Origin: Algoriphagus sp. PAP.12
GTDB taxonomy: Bacteria; Bacteroidota; Bacteroidia; Cytophagales; Cyclobacteriaceae
Length of the DNA stretch: 64,000 nucleotides
NCBI RefSeq assembly: GCF_026652115.1
Contig: NZ_JAPPSQ010000018.1
Coordinates: forward strand, 1 to 64,000
Direction of reading: 5' to 3'
In this document: in pieces, positions 38,201 to 46,603 of the stretch
Numbering within the stretch: position 1 is the first letter of the stretch
How the letters are laid out: each line of letters begins with the position of its first letter
Program-made: the position numbers and the translations under genes
The notes under the pieces: model-generated
What the model was told of the DNA's origin: nothing
Seen by the model: only the letters and a program-made list of their open reading frames with translations
Database searches by the model: none

Positions 38201-40355
38201 TTTTAAACTCTTTGGGATCAGTTATCAGTTCTTTCCCAAAATTGTATTGATTGACAATCTCAAAAATCCCTTCCTTCAGGTTTTTTTCTTTTGCCGAATG
38301 GAGGAATGTCCGGGCAATTTTTAGATGAGTTTCTTTTTTTCCATCCTCATCGATCAATGAATAGATTGCCTGCTGTACGCGATCATGGACGAAAAAATAA
38401 CTACCACTCAGATTCTCAATCACTAAATCCAAATCCAGTGCAAGATTGAAATCCTTGACAACCATTCCTTTTTCCTTTTCAGAAATAGTTACCAAATCCT
38501 GAAGGTTGAATTTATTTCCTATACATGAGGCTATTTTCAAAATAGATTTTGTGCTCTCAGGTAATTGGTTGATTGTCTCCAGAAATAAATTCACAATATC
38601 TCCTTCAACATTGAAGCTGATCAGTTTATTAAGATCCCATTTCCAAGAACCTTCATCACTGTCGAAAAACAGCATTTCATTTTTATAAATTGCTTTTATA
38701 AACTGATTTGCAAAGAGTGCATTTCCAGCTGATTTCTTAAATACTATGGTTGCCAATTCATCCAAATCTCGATTAGAATTACCTAGCACATTAGAAACCA
38801 AAAGCTTGACATCTTCTTCTTTTAGGTTTTCTAACAATATCTCTTCTGGTTGGATCCCAAGATCCTCCAATTCCATTTTAAATTGCTGAAACAAATGTCC
38901 TGGTGTTATTTCATTGTCCCGATAAGCTCCTACAATGAGAATATTATTTAGTTCCGAATTGACAAGAATGGTTTTCATTAAGTCCAGTGAAGAAACATCA
39001 GACCATTGCAAGTCATCGATGAAAATAAAAACTGGTTTTCCCAATTCTGCAAACACCATGAAAAAACGTGTGAGTGCATAGTTAAATCTCAATTGTGCTT
39101 CGGCTCCTGTCAACTGAGGAATTTCAGGCTCATTGGTAAGCAACTTTTCCAAACCAGGAATCACCTCAAATAGGACTCTTCCAATAGGCATCAATAAACT
39201 ATGGAGTTTGGTCTTCCATTTATTTAGCTCAGTTTCGTTTAATAACAATACTTGATGGATCAATTTTCCCAAGGCCTGAGAAAATGCTGAATAAGGGACA
39301 TCAGCACGTAGCTGATCAAACTTCCCTGATATAAAAAAACCTCCCGATTGAACTACTGGACGGTAAAGACGCTCCACCAAAGCGGATTTGCCCACACCGG
39401 AGTTTCCAAAAACATATACCAGATTTTTCTCATTTTCCGAGGCTCGGGAAAAAGCATCCATAAGTTGCTTAATCTGCTTGTCTCGAGCATATAATTGATC
39501 GGAAAACAAGAGTTTGCCTGATGAATCTTGAGTTCCTAGCAAAAAACCCTGAATATCGAAATCATGTTGCAAGGCTTCCAAGATCATTTGAAGATCATAC
39601 AAAACACCTTGTGCAGAATGATATCTGAACTGAATATCCTTTTCAATCATTTTCATGATCAAATCTGAAAGTACTGGTGGAATATCTAAAAAATCAGAAA
39701 GCCTCTTTGGGGTAATAGCAATGTGGGCATGGATTTTAGCTGCTCTTTCTTTTGACTCAAAAGGTAATTGATTAGCAAATACCCAATAAAAAATGATGCC
39801 TAGTGAATAAATATCAGAATAAAAGCCGATTTCTGTACTGATTCTACCTGTTTGCTCAGGAGCAATAAAATCATAATCTGCCTCCAAAAACACCAAATCT
39901 CTTTCCAGACCGATTTTCCTTTTCATTCTGGTGGCTAAACCAAGGCTGATAAAAAAAACTTCTTCTGTTTGGTCCTCGATTAGGATATGGTCGGGATTTA
40001 AATTCAAATGAACATATTCCTTCCGATGAACCTCGACCAGTTTCTTGGTAATCTTAATGCAAGTTTTTACTTTTTCTTCAAGGCTTCTGGGCTCGGACAG
40101 ATACTCTCTCAAGCTTACACCTTTTATAGATTGAAGTTTGAGGATCAAATCAGCTCCATTATTTTCAGATTCTAAGACTTTTCTAAAACCAGGAACAGGA
40201 GTACCCAAAAATGAAACTTCATTATTTGCTTTTAAAGTCTCTATCTGGGAAAGGCTAGAAAGAGCTGTTTTTTTAGTTACAAAATTTTGATCCACTACTG
40301 AACCTGCCTCTTGAGCAGCAGAATCAACGGAAGAATACAAAATTTGCCATTTCAT
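35238..40355 (-). CDS. Multidomain signalling protein: pseudokinase, AAA ATPase, helical repeats, GAF, adenylate cyclase
   Basis: A 1705-residue cytoplasmic protein. Residues about 1-265 resemble a Ser/Thr kinase (IYSLGIIFYWVFANQLPF, FIAPEQTGRIS). However, the HRD position reads HLNLNPDHIL and the DFG position reads SLG, so phosphotransfer is doubtful. An AAA ATPase follows with Walker A GNSGVGKSAL at about 320 and Walker B FIFIDDLQWSD at about 445. Residues about 600-1240 are helical, TPR-like. A GAF domain spans about 1275-1442 and a coiled-coil signalling helix about 1443-1515. The class III cyclase domain follows: metal Asp residues in MFTDFKGF and TIGDSY, adenine-specifying Lys and Asp in EKIKTIGD and YDIWGD, and transition-state Asn/Arg in NLASRMES. 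All catalytic residues are present, so ATP to cAMP is predicted. The layout resembles large bacterial AAA/GAF kinases with the output domain exchanged for a cyclase. Confidence 0.9.
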   Translation of the reverse strand: MKWQILYSSVDSAAQEAGSVVDQNFVTKKTALSSLSQIETLKANNEVSFLGTPVPGFRKVLESENNGADLILKLQSIKGVSLREYLSEPRSLEEKVKTCIKITKKLVEVHRKEYVHLNLNPDHILIEDQTEEVFFISLGLATRMKRKIGLERDLVFLEADYDFIAPEQTGRISTEIGFYSDIYSLGIIFYWVFANQLPFESKERAAKIHAHIAITPKRLSDFLDIPPVLSDLIMKMIEKDIQFRYHSAQGVLYDLQMILEALQHDFDIQGFLLGTQDSSGKLLFSDQLYARDKQIKQLMDAFSRASENEKNLVYVFGNSGVGKSALVERLYRPVVQSGGFFISGKFDQLRADVPYSAFSQALGKLIHQVLLLNETELNKWKTKLHSLLMPIGRVLFEVIPGLEKLLTNEPEIPQLTGAEAQLRFNYALTRFFMVFAELGKPVFIFIDDLQWSDVSSLDLMKTILVNSELNNILIVGAYRDNEITPGHLFQQFKMELEDLGIQPEEILLENLKEEDVKLLVSNVLGNSNRDLDELATIVFKKSAGNALFANQFIKAIYKNEMLFFDSDEGSWKWDLNKLISFNVEGDIVNLFLETINQLPESTKSILKIASCIGNKFNLQDLVTISEKEKGMVVKDFNLALDLDLVIENLSGSYFFVHDRVQQAIYSLIDEDGKKETHLKIARTFLHSAKEKNLKEGIFEIVNQYNFGKELITDPKEFKILCELNSIAGQRAQNSTAYILAMQYFENSLDLLPEDAWEKDRDFTYDLYLKSASAAYQCNNQNLFEKYISLLDINAQSTLDKLKLANLKIQNANVENDQKRVIEIGLEILKLVQIDMKAHPNQLNVLFGFVRTNIRLASFSEEKILSLPEIKDEKLLIAMSIMHHMALAAYLTEPNLLPLLMFELIRLTLRFGLGPKTPMAFVVFGYINIAFMGNTAKGLKMGQLGNSVFEIIQNEDEFVSFKQVYVMFISHWLKHLADSIPELEEALKKGLETGDFEFTSIIGQLIIYWNFYGGEAIPKILMRGELLAKQIMPLNQIMQIKRIDLFRQSAHSLLEGVEDFEVLRGELFDERQVDFPDVPAFSLYYHNLYSQKKILALIFNQNEVAWKYCCLEKNHLIPVKGSITEMLFLFYENLCITPIYASKTKQEQKELLKICKKNIRLIGGMLKHSEVNFQHRHEFMKAELETLNGNFDLAIKSYTYAIRYARIHKYIQDEALIWERAGNYFNSQQQPEAAQFYLSNAYKSYEKWGAKAKLTQMKEVYDQFISPEEIGVNSNILDLDTILKTIKLISGEMKLENILTGLMQLVSENAGADRAFLITIEENNKQIKASIDNSTNDIQVLQNIPYEDFEEISHSVINYVLRSGETLVLDDATKILPYSDEDYIEENQVKSILCIPQKHSGVGFSILYLENRLLSGAFTKERVEILQVMATQTAISLQNAMLLESTNQLNKKLIEEVEVRKGVEESLRLNEKRLEEYNANLESKVKERTLDLQVEKEKSDELLLNILPMDIARELKEKGKAESKKYESVTVMFTDFKGFSMIAEQMNAVDLVSEIDFCFKEFDRIIERNGIEKIKTIGDSYMAAGGIPIKNDTHPIDVINAAIEIQKFIESQKERSIQENKPIFELRIGIHTGNIVAGIVGLNKFAYDIWGDTVNLASRMESSGEAGKINISGSTYELVKDHFSCTYRGKVQAKNKGEVDMYFVEK

Positions 40356-40551
40356 AAAAAGCCGAGTTTAACTAATAAATTATTACTGCCTATCATTGAT
40401 TCAGAATATTATTAGGAGCAGTATGCTAAATTTAATACAATATTCAATATATAAAATACAAAATAAAACTCCCAAGTATTATCTCCTTGAGCAAATTTTT
40501 AAGTACATTCCCTTAATCTTTTTATTTTTTTCAACCACATTTTAAAGGAAA
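40356..40551. promoter_or_regulatory. Divergent intergenic region, cyclase / catalase-like gene
   Basis: These 196 nt must contain the promoters of both the cyclase gene (minus) and the catalase-like gene (plus). The stretch is very AT-rich. I found no exact TAnnTTTG element on either strand and no palindrome resembling a CRP site. Confidence 0.4.
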
Positions 40552-42117
40552 ATGTCAAGAACAAACGAAACTCCAAAAAAAATTGGCCATGAGTATGTTC
40601 AGGCGGATGAAGATCAAATTGCCTACAAATTACTTCAGGAATTCGAAGAGCAGGTCACCAGGATGTACAAGGACAAAAAAATGCTCCGACAAGTCCACAC
40701 AAAAATGCATGGATGCGTTAAGGCGGTCTTTTCTATAGTAGAAGATTTACCTCAAGAATTAAAAATCGGAGTGTTTAAAGGTGAGATTAAAGAATTTCAT
40801 GCGTGGGTCCGTTTTTCTAATGGAAACACCAAACCCCAGAAGGATAAGAAAAAAGATATTAGGGGTGTTGCTATTAAACTTCTGGGAGTCCCAGGTGAAA
40901 AAATATTAGACGATGAGTTACATGCAGAAACTCAAGATTTTTTATTGATGAGCAGTGAGACTTTTTTTGCAAAATCCATCAAAGAACTGAGTCGCTTACT
41001 CAATGCAATGACCTCTCCTAATTTTTTTAAAAGTAAATTATTCATCCTAAACCCTTTACTCTGGCCAATAATCGTTCGAGCTACAAAGAGTAAAGTGGCC
41101 TGTAAAAACCCAATAGATATTCCTTATTGGAGTACTCAGCCTTATCAATTTGGAGACATTGATCATGCAGTAAAATATCATCTTCGCCCCAGCCCATGTA
41201 ATACTGTAGTGGTCGAAAATACGACTGATGAGAACTATTTGAGGTATAACCTTGCTCAAACCCTGCATGACAATGAGGCAAAATTTGATTTTTTCATTCA
41301 ATTGCAGACTGATGCGGACGCAATGCCCATCGAGGACCCAACTGTTGCCTGGAGCTCCCAATACATCAAGGTGGCCACATTAACTATTCCACCTCAAATT
41401 TTTGACACCAATGCACAAATCGAATTTGGTGACAATTTATCCTTCAATCCCTGGCATTCCCTACCAGAACACCGTCCCTTGGGCGCATTTAACAGAGTGA
41501 GAAAAAGAGTTTATGAGGCAATGTCAAAATTCCGGCATCAATACAATAAACTACCTGATGCAGAACCAAAAGACAGTGACGATTTCCTAAAAGACATCAA
41601 CGAAATAAACACAAAGGTCACTCTTGATCAGCAAGTTCCTTCCAAAGGAATTTTGTTTACCACTGCGGAAGTTATAGTCAACTGTGATAAAAAGAAGGCT
41701 TATGAATTTGTGGCTAGTGTAAATAAACTTTCGAGTTGGCTTTTGAAAGCAGGCCCAATCTATGGTGTTATCAAAGTAACGAAACTACGTGGCCATTGGG
41801 AAAAAGTAGGAGACAATAGACTAGTCGAGAGAGGAGACTCAGCCACCTTGGTTGAGGAATTGATTTCAGTTCATCCCTATTCAAACTATGCCTATCAAAC
41901 AACTGAATTCAGTGACATTTTCAAGCATTTCACCAAGAAGACCTATGGACACATGTGGTTTGATACGGTTGATGATAAGACTAGACTTCGATGGGTCTAT
42001 ACTTTCACCTACAAAAACCTTTTATCAAGGATCTTCTTGTCTTTATTTGTCCCTATATTTTTGAAAAAATACCTTCAAAATGGCCTCAATAATGCCAAAG
42101 AGTTTCTGGAAGATTAG
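40552..42117 (+). CDS. Catalase-like haem protein fused to an SRPBCC domain
   Basis: A 521-residue protein without signal peptide. Residues about 20-345 form a catalase-related (SrpA/allene-oxide-synthase-like) domain. The distal His49 lies in RQVHTKMHGCVKAVF. FHAWVRFSNG and DIRGVAIKLLG correspond to catalase core strands. The proximal Tyr321 sits in RKRVYEAMSKFRH, with Arg at -4 and +7, exactly as in the catalase haem-binding R-x3-Y-x6-R pattern. Residues about 365-520 are an SRPBCC (START/polyketide-cyclase-like) domain (TTAEVIVNCDKKKAYEFVASVNKLSSW), a hydrophobic-ligand-binding fold. Small catalase-like proteins of this kind often act as peroxidases or hydroperoxide isomerases rather than true catalases. 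The gene converges on the DyP peroxidase gene with 12 nt between stops. Lipid hydroperoxide as substrate is inference. Confidence 0.82.
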   Translation: MSRTNETPKKIGHEYVQADEDQIAYKLLQEFEEQVTRMYKDKKMLRQVHTKMHGCVKAVFSIVEDLPQELKIGVFKGEIKEFHAWVRFSNGNTKPQKDKKKDIRGVAIKLLGVPGEKILDDELHAETQDFLLMSSETFFAKSIKELSRLLNAMTSPNFFKSKLFILNPLLWPIIVRATKSKVACKNPIDIPYWSTQPYQFGDIDHAVKYHLRPSPCNTVVVENTTDENYLRYNLAQTLHDNEAKFDFFIQLQTDADAMPIEDPTVAWSSQYIKVATLTIPPQIFDTNAQIEFGDNLSFNPWHSLPEHRPLGAFNRVRKRVYEAMSKFRHQYNKLPDAEPKDSDDFLKDINEINTKVTLDQQVPSKGILFTTAEVIVNCDKKKAYEFVASVNKLSSWLLKAGPIYGVIKVTKLRGHWEKVGDNRLVERGDSATLVEELISVHPYSNYAYQTTEFSDIFKHFTKKTYGHMWFDTVDDKTRLRWVYTFTYKNLLSRIFLSLFVPIFLKKYLQNGLNNAKEFLED

Positions 42118-42129
42118 TGGAAGAAATTC

Positions 42130-43584
42130 TTAAATAGTCGAGAGATATCTCAGCACATTAATGGAAGGCAGGAAAAAATATCCACCGCCTTTGACAGTAA
42201 TGACTCTTGGGATATTTTTCACTGTTTTGCTTACGGGCAAGTCCTGAATAGTAAAATTCTGTTCTTCCCCAGCTTCTAGTTTTTCCCTAGCTCCGATTAT
42301 AGGATCCGGATCATTATATAGTTCCTTGTTTTTAGGAAGGTTTGACCAGGTGTACTGAAGAAATTCAAATTGACGACTGATATCTGCATTAAAGCATACA
42401 AAAAGCAGCCCTACTTCACCATTTGGTGTCAAATTCGTAGGAGACCCTTCGTAAATCTCCCCATAAAGGCGTGCTCTTCTGATAATTCTATGCTGTTTAC
42501 TCAATTTTAGAGATTCTTTTTTGCCGTGATCATCCACATTATCTCTTGGATTTTGCCTTCTCAGATGAGATCCAAAGGGACATTTTAAGCCATCTTTATC
42601 GAATTTTGCATAGCCAAAATCATTGACCAAACTGGAAATACCCGGGTCTTTATCCGGAAAAAGTGTAATAGGAGCGCCATTTTGCCAACGTCCCATAAAT
42701 TTAGCCCCGAGCTTTAGACTTTCTTCCACGTTGACTGTACCATCTGGGTTTATGGAGTTTTCATTCATAAAACTCCAGAATTTTTTAACATCCTGATCGA
42801 GCTGTCTCATGACCATAAATGTTCCGTCACGTCCCAAGTCTTTAAGACCGGATCCCCCTGCATCCGACGAGAGCAAATTCAGATCCCCTTGATCTTTTAC
42901 TATCAGCGGTGTGTCGGGATAGACTCCAAATTCATTCTTATATCCAAACAAAAACTCTCCAGTCTTGATGACATCATCTTTATCACCTACTCTACCTGAG
43001 CCTTCGATAATCGGCTGAGAAATCCCATCTCTGAATCCGAAATGTTCCTTATTATTTGGTTGTGTCTTTCCATCTATAAAAAAGAGCTCTTTCATTCCAT
43101 TTATCTCAAATTCTGAGGCAAGCTCCCTGTAATAGTTTAAGCAGACATCTTTATCCTTTTCTAAGTTATTTTCGAATTTCTTATCATTCCCGAAAATCAT
43201 CAAACAAAGATGGATGGGTTCATTCTGTGGGGCACCCCAATTCCAATTCTCAGGGCTACTGCCATCCATATCTCCCAATAATCGAGACCTGTGTGGAGCA
43301 ACCATTCCTTGACGAAACTCCCTGGAAAAGGCATCTAAATTTTCTTCATTTAATCCAAGAGCCTTTAATCCGTCATGAGTAAAAGACAAATTCAAGTGAG
43401 TTGAAGAGATTTTTGATTTATCATGAAAATGCTTCGCTGAGGTCATTTCTTTCCAAGCATTGGATAGCCATGCTTTAGTAGCTTTGGCATCTGTAATCCG
43501 CAGGTAAACAAACCTAGAGTATAACATATGTGCATACCCACGGATCAGGTAACCTTGGATATTATCAAGTTCGAGCAGTGTCAT
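42130..43584 (-). CDS. DyP-type haem peroxidase
   Basis: A 484-residue peroxidase. The family signature G-x-x-D-G is GFRDG with the distal Asp186. The proximal haem ligand is His340 in PFGSHLRRQNPRD. Other family blocks are LDNIQGYLIRGY at the N-terminus and RDGTFMVMRQLDQDV near 252-266. The N-terminus shows no Tat or Sec signal, so the protein is cytoplasmic or is exported with a partner. It is larger than typical A- and B-type DyPs (about 300-430 residues) and resembles the long C/D-like forms. It is the second gene of a two-gene operon, 9 nt after the membrane protein gene. Confidence 0.92.
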   Translation of the reverse strand: MTLLELDNIQGYLIRGYAHMLYSRFVYLRITDAKATKAWLSNAWKEMTSAKHFHDKSKISSTHLNLSFTHDGLKALGLNEENLDAFSREFRQGMVAPHRSRLLGDMDGSSPENWNWGAPQNEPIHLCLMIFGNDKKFENNLEKDKDVCLNYYRELASEFEINGMKELFFIDGKTQPNNKEHFGFRDGISQPIIEGSGRVGDKDDVIKTGEFLFGYKNEFGVYPDTPLIVKDQGDLNLLSSDAGGSGLKDLGRDGTFMVMRQLDQDVKKFWSFMNENSINPDGTVNVEESLKLGAKFMGRWQNGAPITLFPDKDPGISSLVNDFGYAKFDKDGLKCPFGSHLRRQNPRDNVDDHGKKESLKLSKQHRIIRRARLYGEIYEGSPTNLTPNGEVGLLFVCFNADISRQFEFLQYTWSNLPKNKELYNDPDPIIGAREKLEAGEEQNFTIQDLPVSKTVKNIPRVITVKGGGYFFLPSINVLRYLSTI

Positions 43585-43593
43585 AGAAATCGG

Positions 43594-44856
43594 CTAAAAG
43601 AGTTTAAGAAATTTGGCAGCCCTTCGTTCTGAAAGAGTTTTCATCAACTGGACCCTTATCCGGGTATTGTTGTTGATATTTTTAATAGAAAGATCAGGAT
43701 ACGCTGAATACCAATAATTGGTAACCACTTCAGAATTACGGCTCCAGGCTAGAAAATATTCCTCTAGGTACGCCCCTCCAGTGATCAGAAAATTGGTTTT
43801 GGGGAAAACCTTGGTATTCGAAAAAATCCCCGTCAAACCCCAACCACTGTTATCAATGAAATCACCCAAATATTGCTGCCAGCTTCCATCAAAATTTGAG
43901 AAAAATAATACTCTGGAATTCTTTTCAAACATCACCCATTTGGCAAAGTGAATCGTAGGAATCCCCATTAATTTACCTTGGTTAAAAATAAATTTAATCA
44001 AGAAATTGGACAGCAAAAACATGAATTTGATAGATATCAAGCGCACATTCCCCTCTTTCATATCAACCAGTTGACTAAATTGGTTTTGATGTTGCCAATC
44101 CTCCGCAATTTCTAGCTCTTTTAAGAGCTCATTGCTTAACTGACTCCTTTTTCTGGTGAAGTTTTCATCTTTTCTCTCATAGAAAAAATGAACAATCAAG
44201 GCCCAAATAATCAATAAAGGCAATAGGGCTAAGAGAACAATTCCCAGAAAGAACATCCCTACGTAATTGATCCTAGGCATAGAAACACTTTGTTCATTCA
44301 GAAAGCCAAAATCTGGGTTTGAAAGGACTTGATCTTTAATTCGACTGTGTATAGTCTGAGCGGGAACCCCCTTCCAAGACTGCGAATCAATATATTCTCT
44401 AATGTAATTTCGAAGTTTCTTTTCCTTTTGAATTTGATCTACAGTCCTGCCCGGAGCACCTATATAAACTGCAGCATCTTTGATGATATGCCTATTGAAA
44501 AATGCGATTCTGTCTTCAGTAGTTATTGAGTTCAAGGTTGGATAATCTTTACAAAAAACATAAACAAGGTCGATGAGCATACCTGAATTGTCAAATAGCT
44601 TTTGAAGCATTTCATTTTTATTTCCATCATAATCCACTACAAACAATAATTTCGGTTCCCTTTTGACAGTATCGCCGATCCAAGATTTACCATGATCGAT
44701 TACCACCCAGCGAGCATAATGGATAATTGCCGTCGCATCTAATTCCTTTGAAATACCATTCCTAGAATCCTTTTTGATTGCCTTGAGCTGATCTAACAAT
44801 TCATGGATTTTTTCCGGGATGATGGGAACCAGAAAAGTTATAGCGTTTTGCTTCAT
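43594..44856 (-). CDS. Membrane-anchored protein with internal duplication, co-transcribed with DyP peroxidase
   Basis: A 420-residue protein I know only as an uncharacterised companion of haem peroxidases. Residues 44-100 (IIHYARWVVID, LLFVVDYDG, LFDNSG) and 302-350 (TIHFAKWVMFE, VLFFSNFDGSW, FIDNSGWGLTGIF) are clearly two copies of one domain. They are separated by a single strong membrane segment at about 196-226 and a charged linker. If that segment is the only one, the two copies lie on opposite sides of the membrane; a shorter hydrophobic stretch at 275-292 may be a second segment and place both on the same side. The gene is first in the operon with the DyP peroxidase (9 nt gap). The domain has no known activity; a haem or peroxide sensing or anchoring role is inference. 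Confidence 0.75.
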   Translation of the reverse strand: MKQNAITFLVPIIPEKIHELLDQLKAIKKDSRNGISKELDATAIIHYARWVVIDHGKSWIGDTVKREPKLLFVVDYDGNKNEMLQKLFDNSGMLIDLVYVFCKDYPTLNSITTEDRIAFFNRHIIKDAAVYIGAPGRTVDQIQKEKKLRNYIREYIDSQSWKGVPAQTIHSRIKDQVLSNPDFGFLNEQSVSMPRINYVGMFFLGIVLLALLPLLIIWALIVHFFYERKDENFTRKRSQLSNELLKELEIAEDWQHQNQFSQLVDMKEGNVRLISIKFMFLLSNFLIKFIFNQGKLMGIPTIHFAKWVMFEKNSRVLFFSNFDGSWQQYLGDFIDNSGWGLTGIFSNTKVFPKTNFLITGGAYLEEYFLAWSRNSEVVTNYWYSAYPDLSIKNINNNTRIRVQLMKTLSERRAAKFLKLF

Positions 44857-45250
44857 ATAGACCTGTTTATATCTATAACTAAGTTAAAATTCAAAAAACA
44901 AGCTGAGTCATAATTATTGCTTCTATTCCCCAACTCACTGACCAAAACTAAAATCTAGATGTTTTCAGCCATTCACGTTCAGATTACCATCGGAATATGA
45001 AGAACATCCTATTTTGACTTCAAATAAATAGGTCTTATCAATATAAAGTTAAATTTTCATACAAGCAATCCTACCAATAATACAGTTTCAATCTAAAAAT
45101 AATTATACCCTTAAGGATAATCTATAAGAAAAGGGAGGTTTAAGTAAATCAGCAGAAAATCAAAAAAAATGAGATCTCCTCGAAAAAATATGAAACTCTA
45201 TACTTGGATCAATATTCAATTAGTGTAGGCGTTCTATTTCATCTTAATCA
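44857..45250. other. 394-nt intergenic region upstream of the DyP operon
   Basis: AT-rich sequence between the start of the DyP operon and the 3' end of the amidohydrolase gene, both on the minus strand. A minus-strand -7-like element TAGTTTTG occurs at 44943-44950, about 90 nt upstream of the start, but no matching -33 element is visible. I see no small gene, riboswitch or strong hairpin. Confidence 0.3.
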
Positions 45251-46603
45251 TCAATTTTCAGGGCCTAATTTCCCCTTTGCTTGATTTTTTAAATCTTGGG
45301 AATTATAAAACTTCCCTCCTTTGATGACTGTATGAACGGACCTTGTTCGGGTGATGTCTTCTAAAGGGTTTTTCTTTATGATAATCAAATCCGCCCAGTT
45401 TCCAGGCTTGATACTCCCTGTTTTATCTTCTATACCCAAAGCTTCAGCATTCTGTTGAGTGGCAAAATATAGCACATCCCCTTCAGGGATTCCGACCTCC
45501 ACCATCGCTGCCATCTCTTTATGGATAAAAAATCCGCCGATTCCTGCTCCCAGATAATTATCCAATAAAAGTGGGCGATCTGTGCCCACGGTGATCAAAC
45601 CACCGGCATCATAATACCGCTTGAGAATTTGTTGCTTCACCGGATAAATCAAAGCACCCAGTTCATTGAAACTTGAAGGCTTCTTTGATTTAATAATTTC
45701 TAAAGTAAATGGGGTGAAATAAAGGTCTTCAAATGCAAAATCAAACAAGGCTGGCGAATCAATCATTCCTATTGCTCCGTAGGTTGCCAAGGTTGCATCA
45801 AAATAAACTCCCTTATCAATGTATAATTGAATGATTTCATTCAAGCGAGGATCTTGTGGATCGATCTGCTTCAAGCTTTGATAAGCATCAATAGAATCCG
45901 CAAATAGCCTTCCTCCAAGAAAATGTTCCACACGATCTATCCCCATTTCAATAGCTTCCTGTGGGTTCACTGAGTTTCGAAAACCAGAGTTCAAATGTCC
46001 CGTCACAGTCAAGTCATGCTTATGAGCCTGATCAATCAAGACTTCAAGATCTTCTCCTGTGATACCTTTCGCCTTAAAGCCATAGGCTCCCTTTCCAGCC
46101 CATTCGTCTACTCTTTTGCGGATATCCTGCTCTGTAAAATCCAGATTCCAATCTGGCGCAGCTGTACCGAAATAAGGTCCTGAATGCAAAATTCTTGGCC
46201 CAGGAACCTGCCCTGCATCAATCCTTTCCTGTAAATCCCACATTTTTTCGGGCTCTATTTCTCCGGCAGGAAATGTACTGGTCACCCCATTTGCCAAAAA
46301 AATCTTAGGCATGGCCAAAGTATCATCATAGGCTTTCCCATCATAACTTACCCGATAATGGGCGTGCAAATCAATCAATCCAGGTAAAATGTAATCATCC
46401 TCTGACAGACTTTTCACCTGCCAATTCATCACTTTTTCATTCCCGGTCCCGAACTTTCCATTGACTATATAAATCGCTCTATTCTTTTTGAAGGTCTTGG
46501 TATCAGTATCAAAAACCCATCCTCCAGTTAAGATTTGATGTTGAGAAAAAACTGAATTGCACACAAAAAAGAAGATCAAATTGATCAAAAAATGCTTTTT
46601 CAT
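45251..46603 (-). CDS. Exported amidohydrolase-family protein
   Basis: A 450-residue metal-dependent hydrolase of the amidohydrolase superfamily, with a signal peptide (MKKHFLINLIFFFVCNSVFS). The metal motif HAH is in GLIDLHAHYRVS. The putative bridging Lys is in GAYGFKAKGITGEDL, metal His residues in VTGHLNSG and RVEHFLGG, and the catalytic Asp in TVGTDRPLLL. The C-terminal part has the family closing block GSIKPGNWADLIII. The substrate is unknown; imidazolonepropionase-like or dipeptidase-like members are the nearest in layout. The ATG at 46603 is chosen since it starts the signal peptide directly. It is divergent from the GH20 gene. Confidence 0.88.
   Translation of the reverse strand: MKKHFLINLIFFFVCNSVFSQHQILTGGWVFDTDTKTFKKNRAIYIVNGKFGTGNEKVMNWQVKSLSEDDYILPGLIDLHAHYRVSYDGKAYDDTLAMPKIFLANGVTSTFPAGEIEPEKMWDLQERIDAGQVPGPRILHSGPYFGTAAPDWNLDFTEQDIRKRVDEWAGKGAYGFKAKGITGEDLEVLIDQAHKHDLTVTGHLNSGFRNSVNPQEAIEMGIDRVEHFLGGRLFADSIDAYQSLKQIDPQDPRLNEIIQLYIDKGVYFDATLATYGAIGMIDSPALFDFAFEDLYFTPFTLEIIKSKKPSSFNELGALIYPVKQQILKRYYDAGGLITVGTDRPLLLDNYLGAGIGGFFIHKEMAAMVEVGIPEGDVLYFATQQNAEALGIEDKTGSIKPGNWADLIIIKKNPLEDITRTRSVHTVIKGGKFYNSQDLKNQAKGKLGPEN

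Noticed and set aside
35466..38688. Several plus-strand open frames of 60-130 codons inside the cyclase gene
   Set aside because: All lie antisense to a well-supported 1705-residue coding sequence and have no motif, start context or family resemblance.
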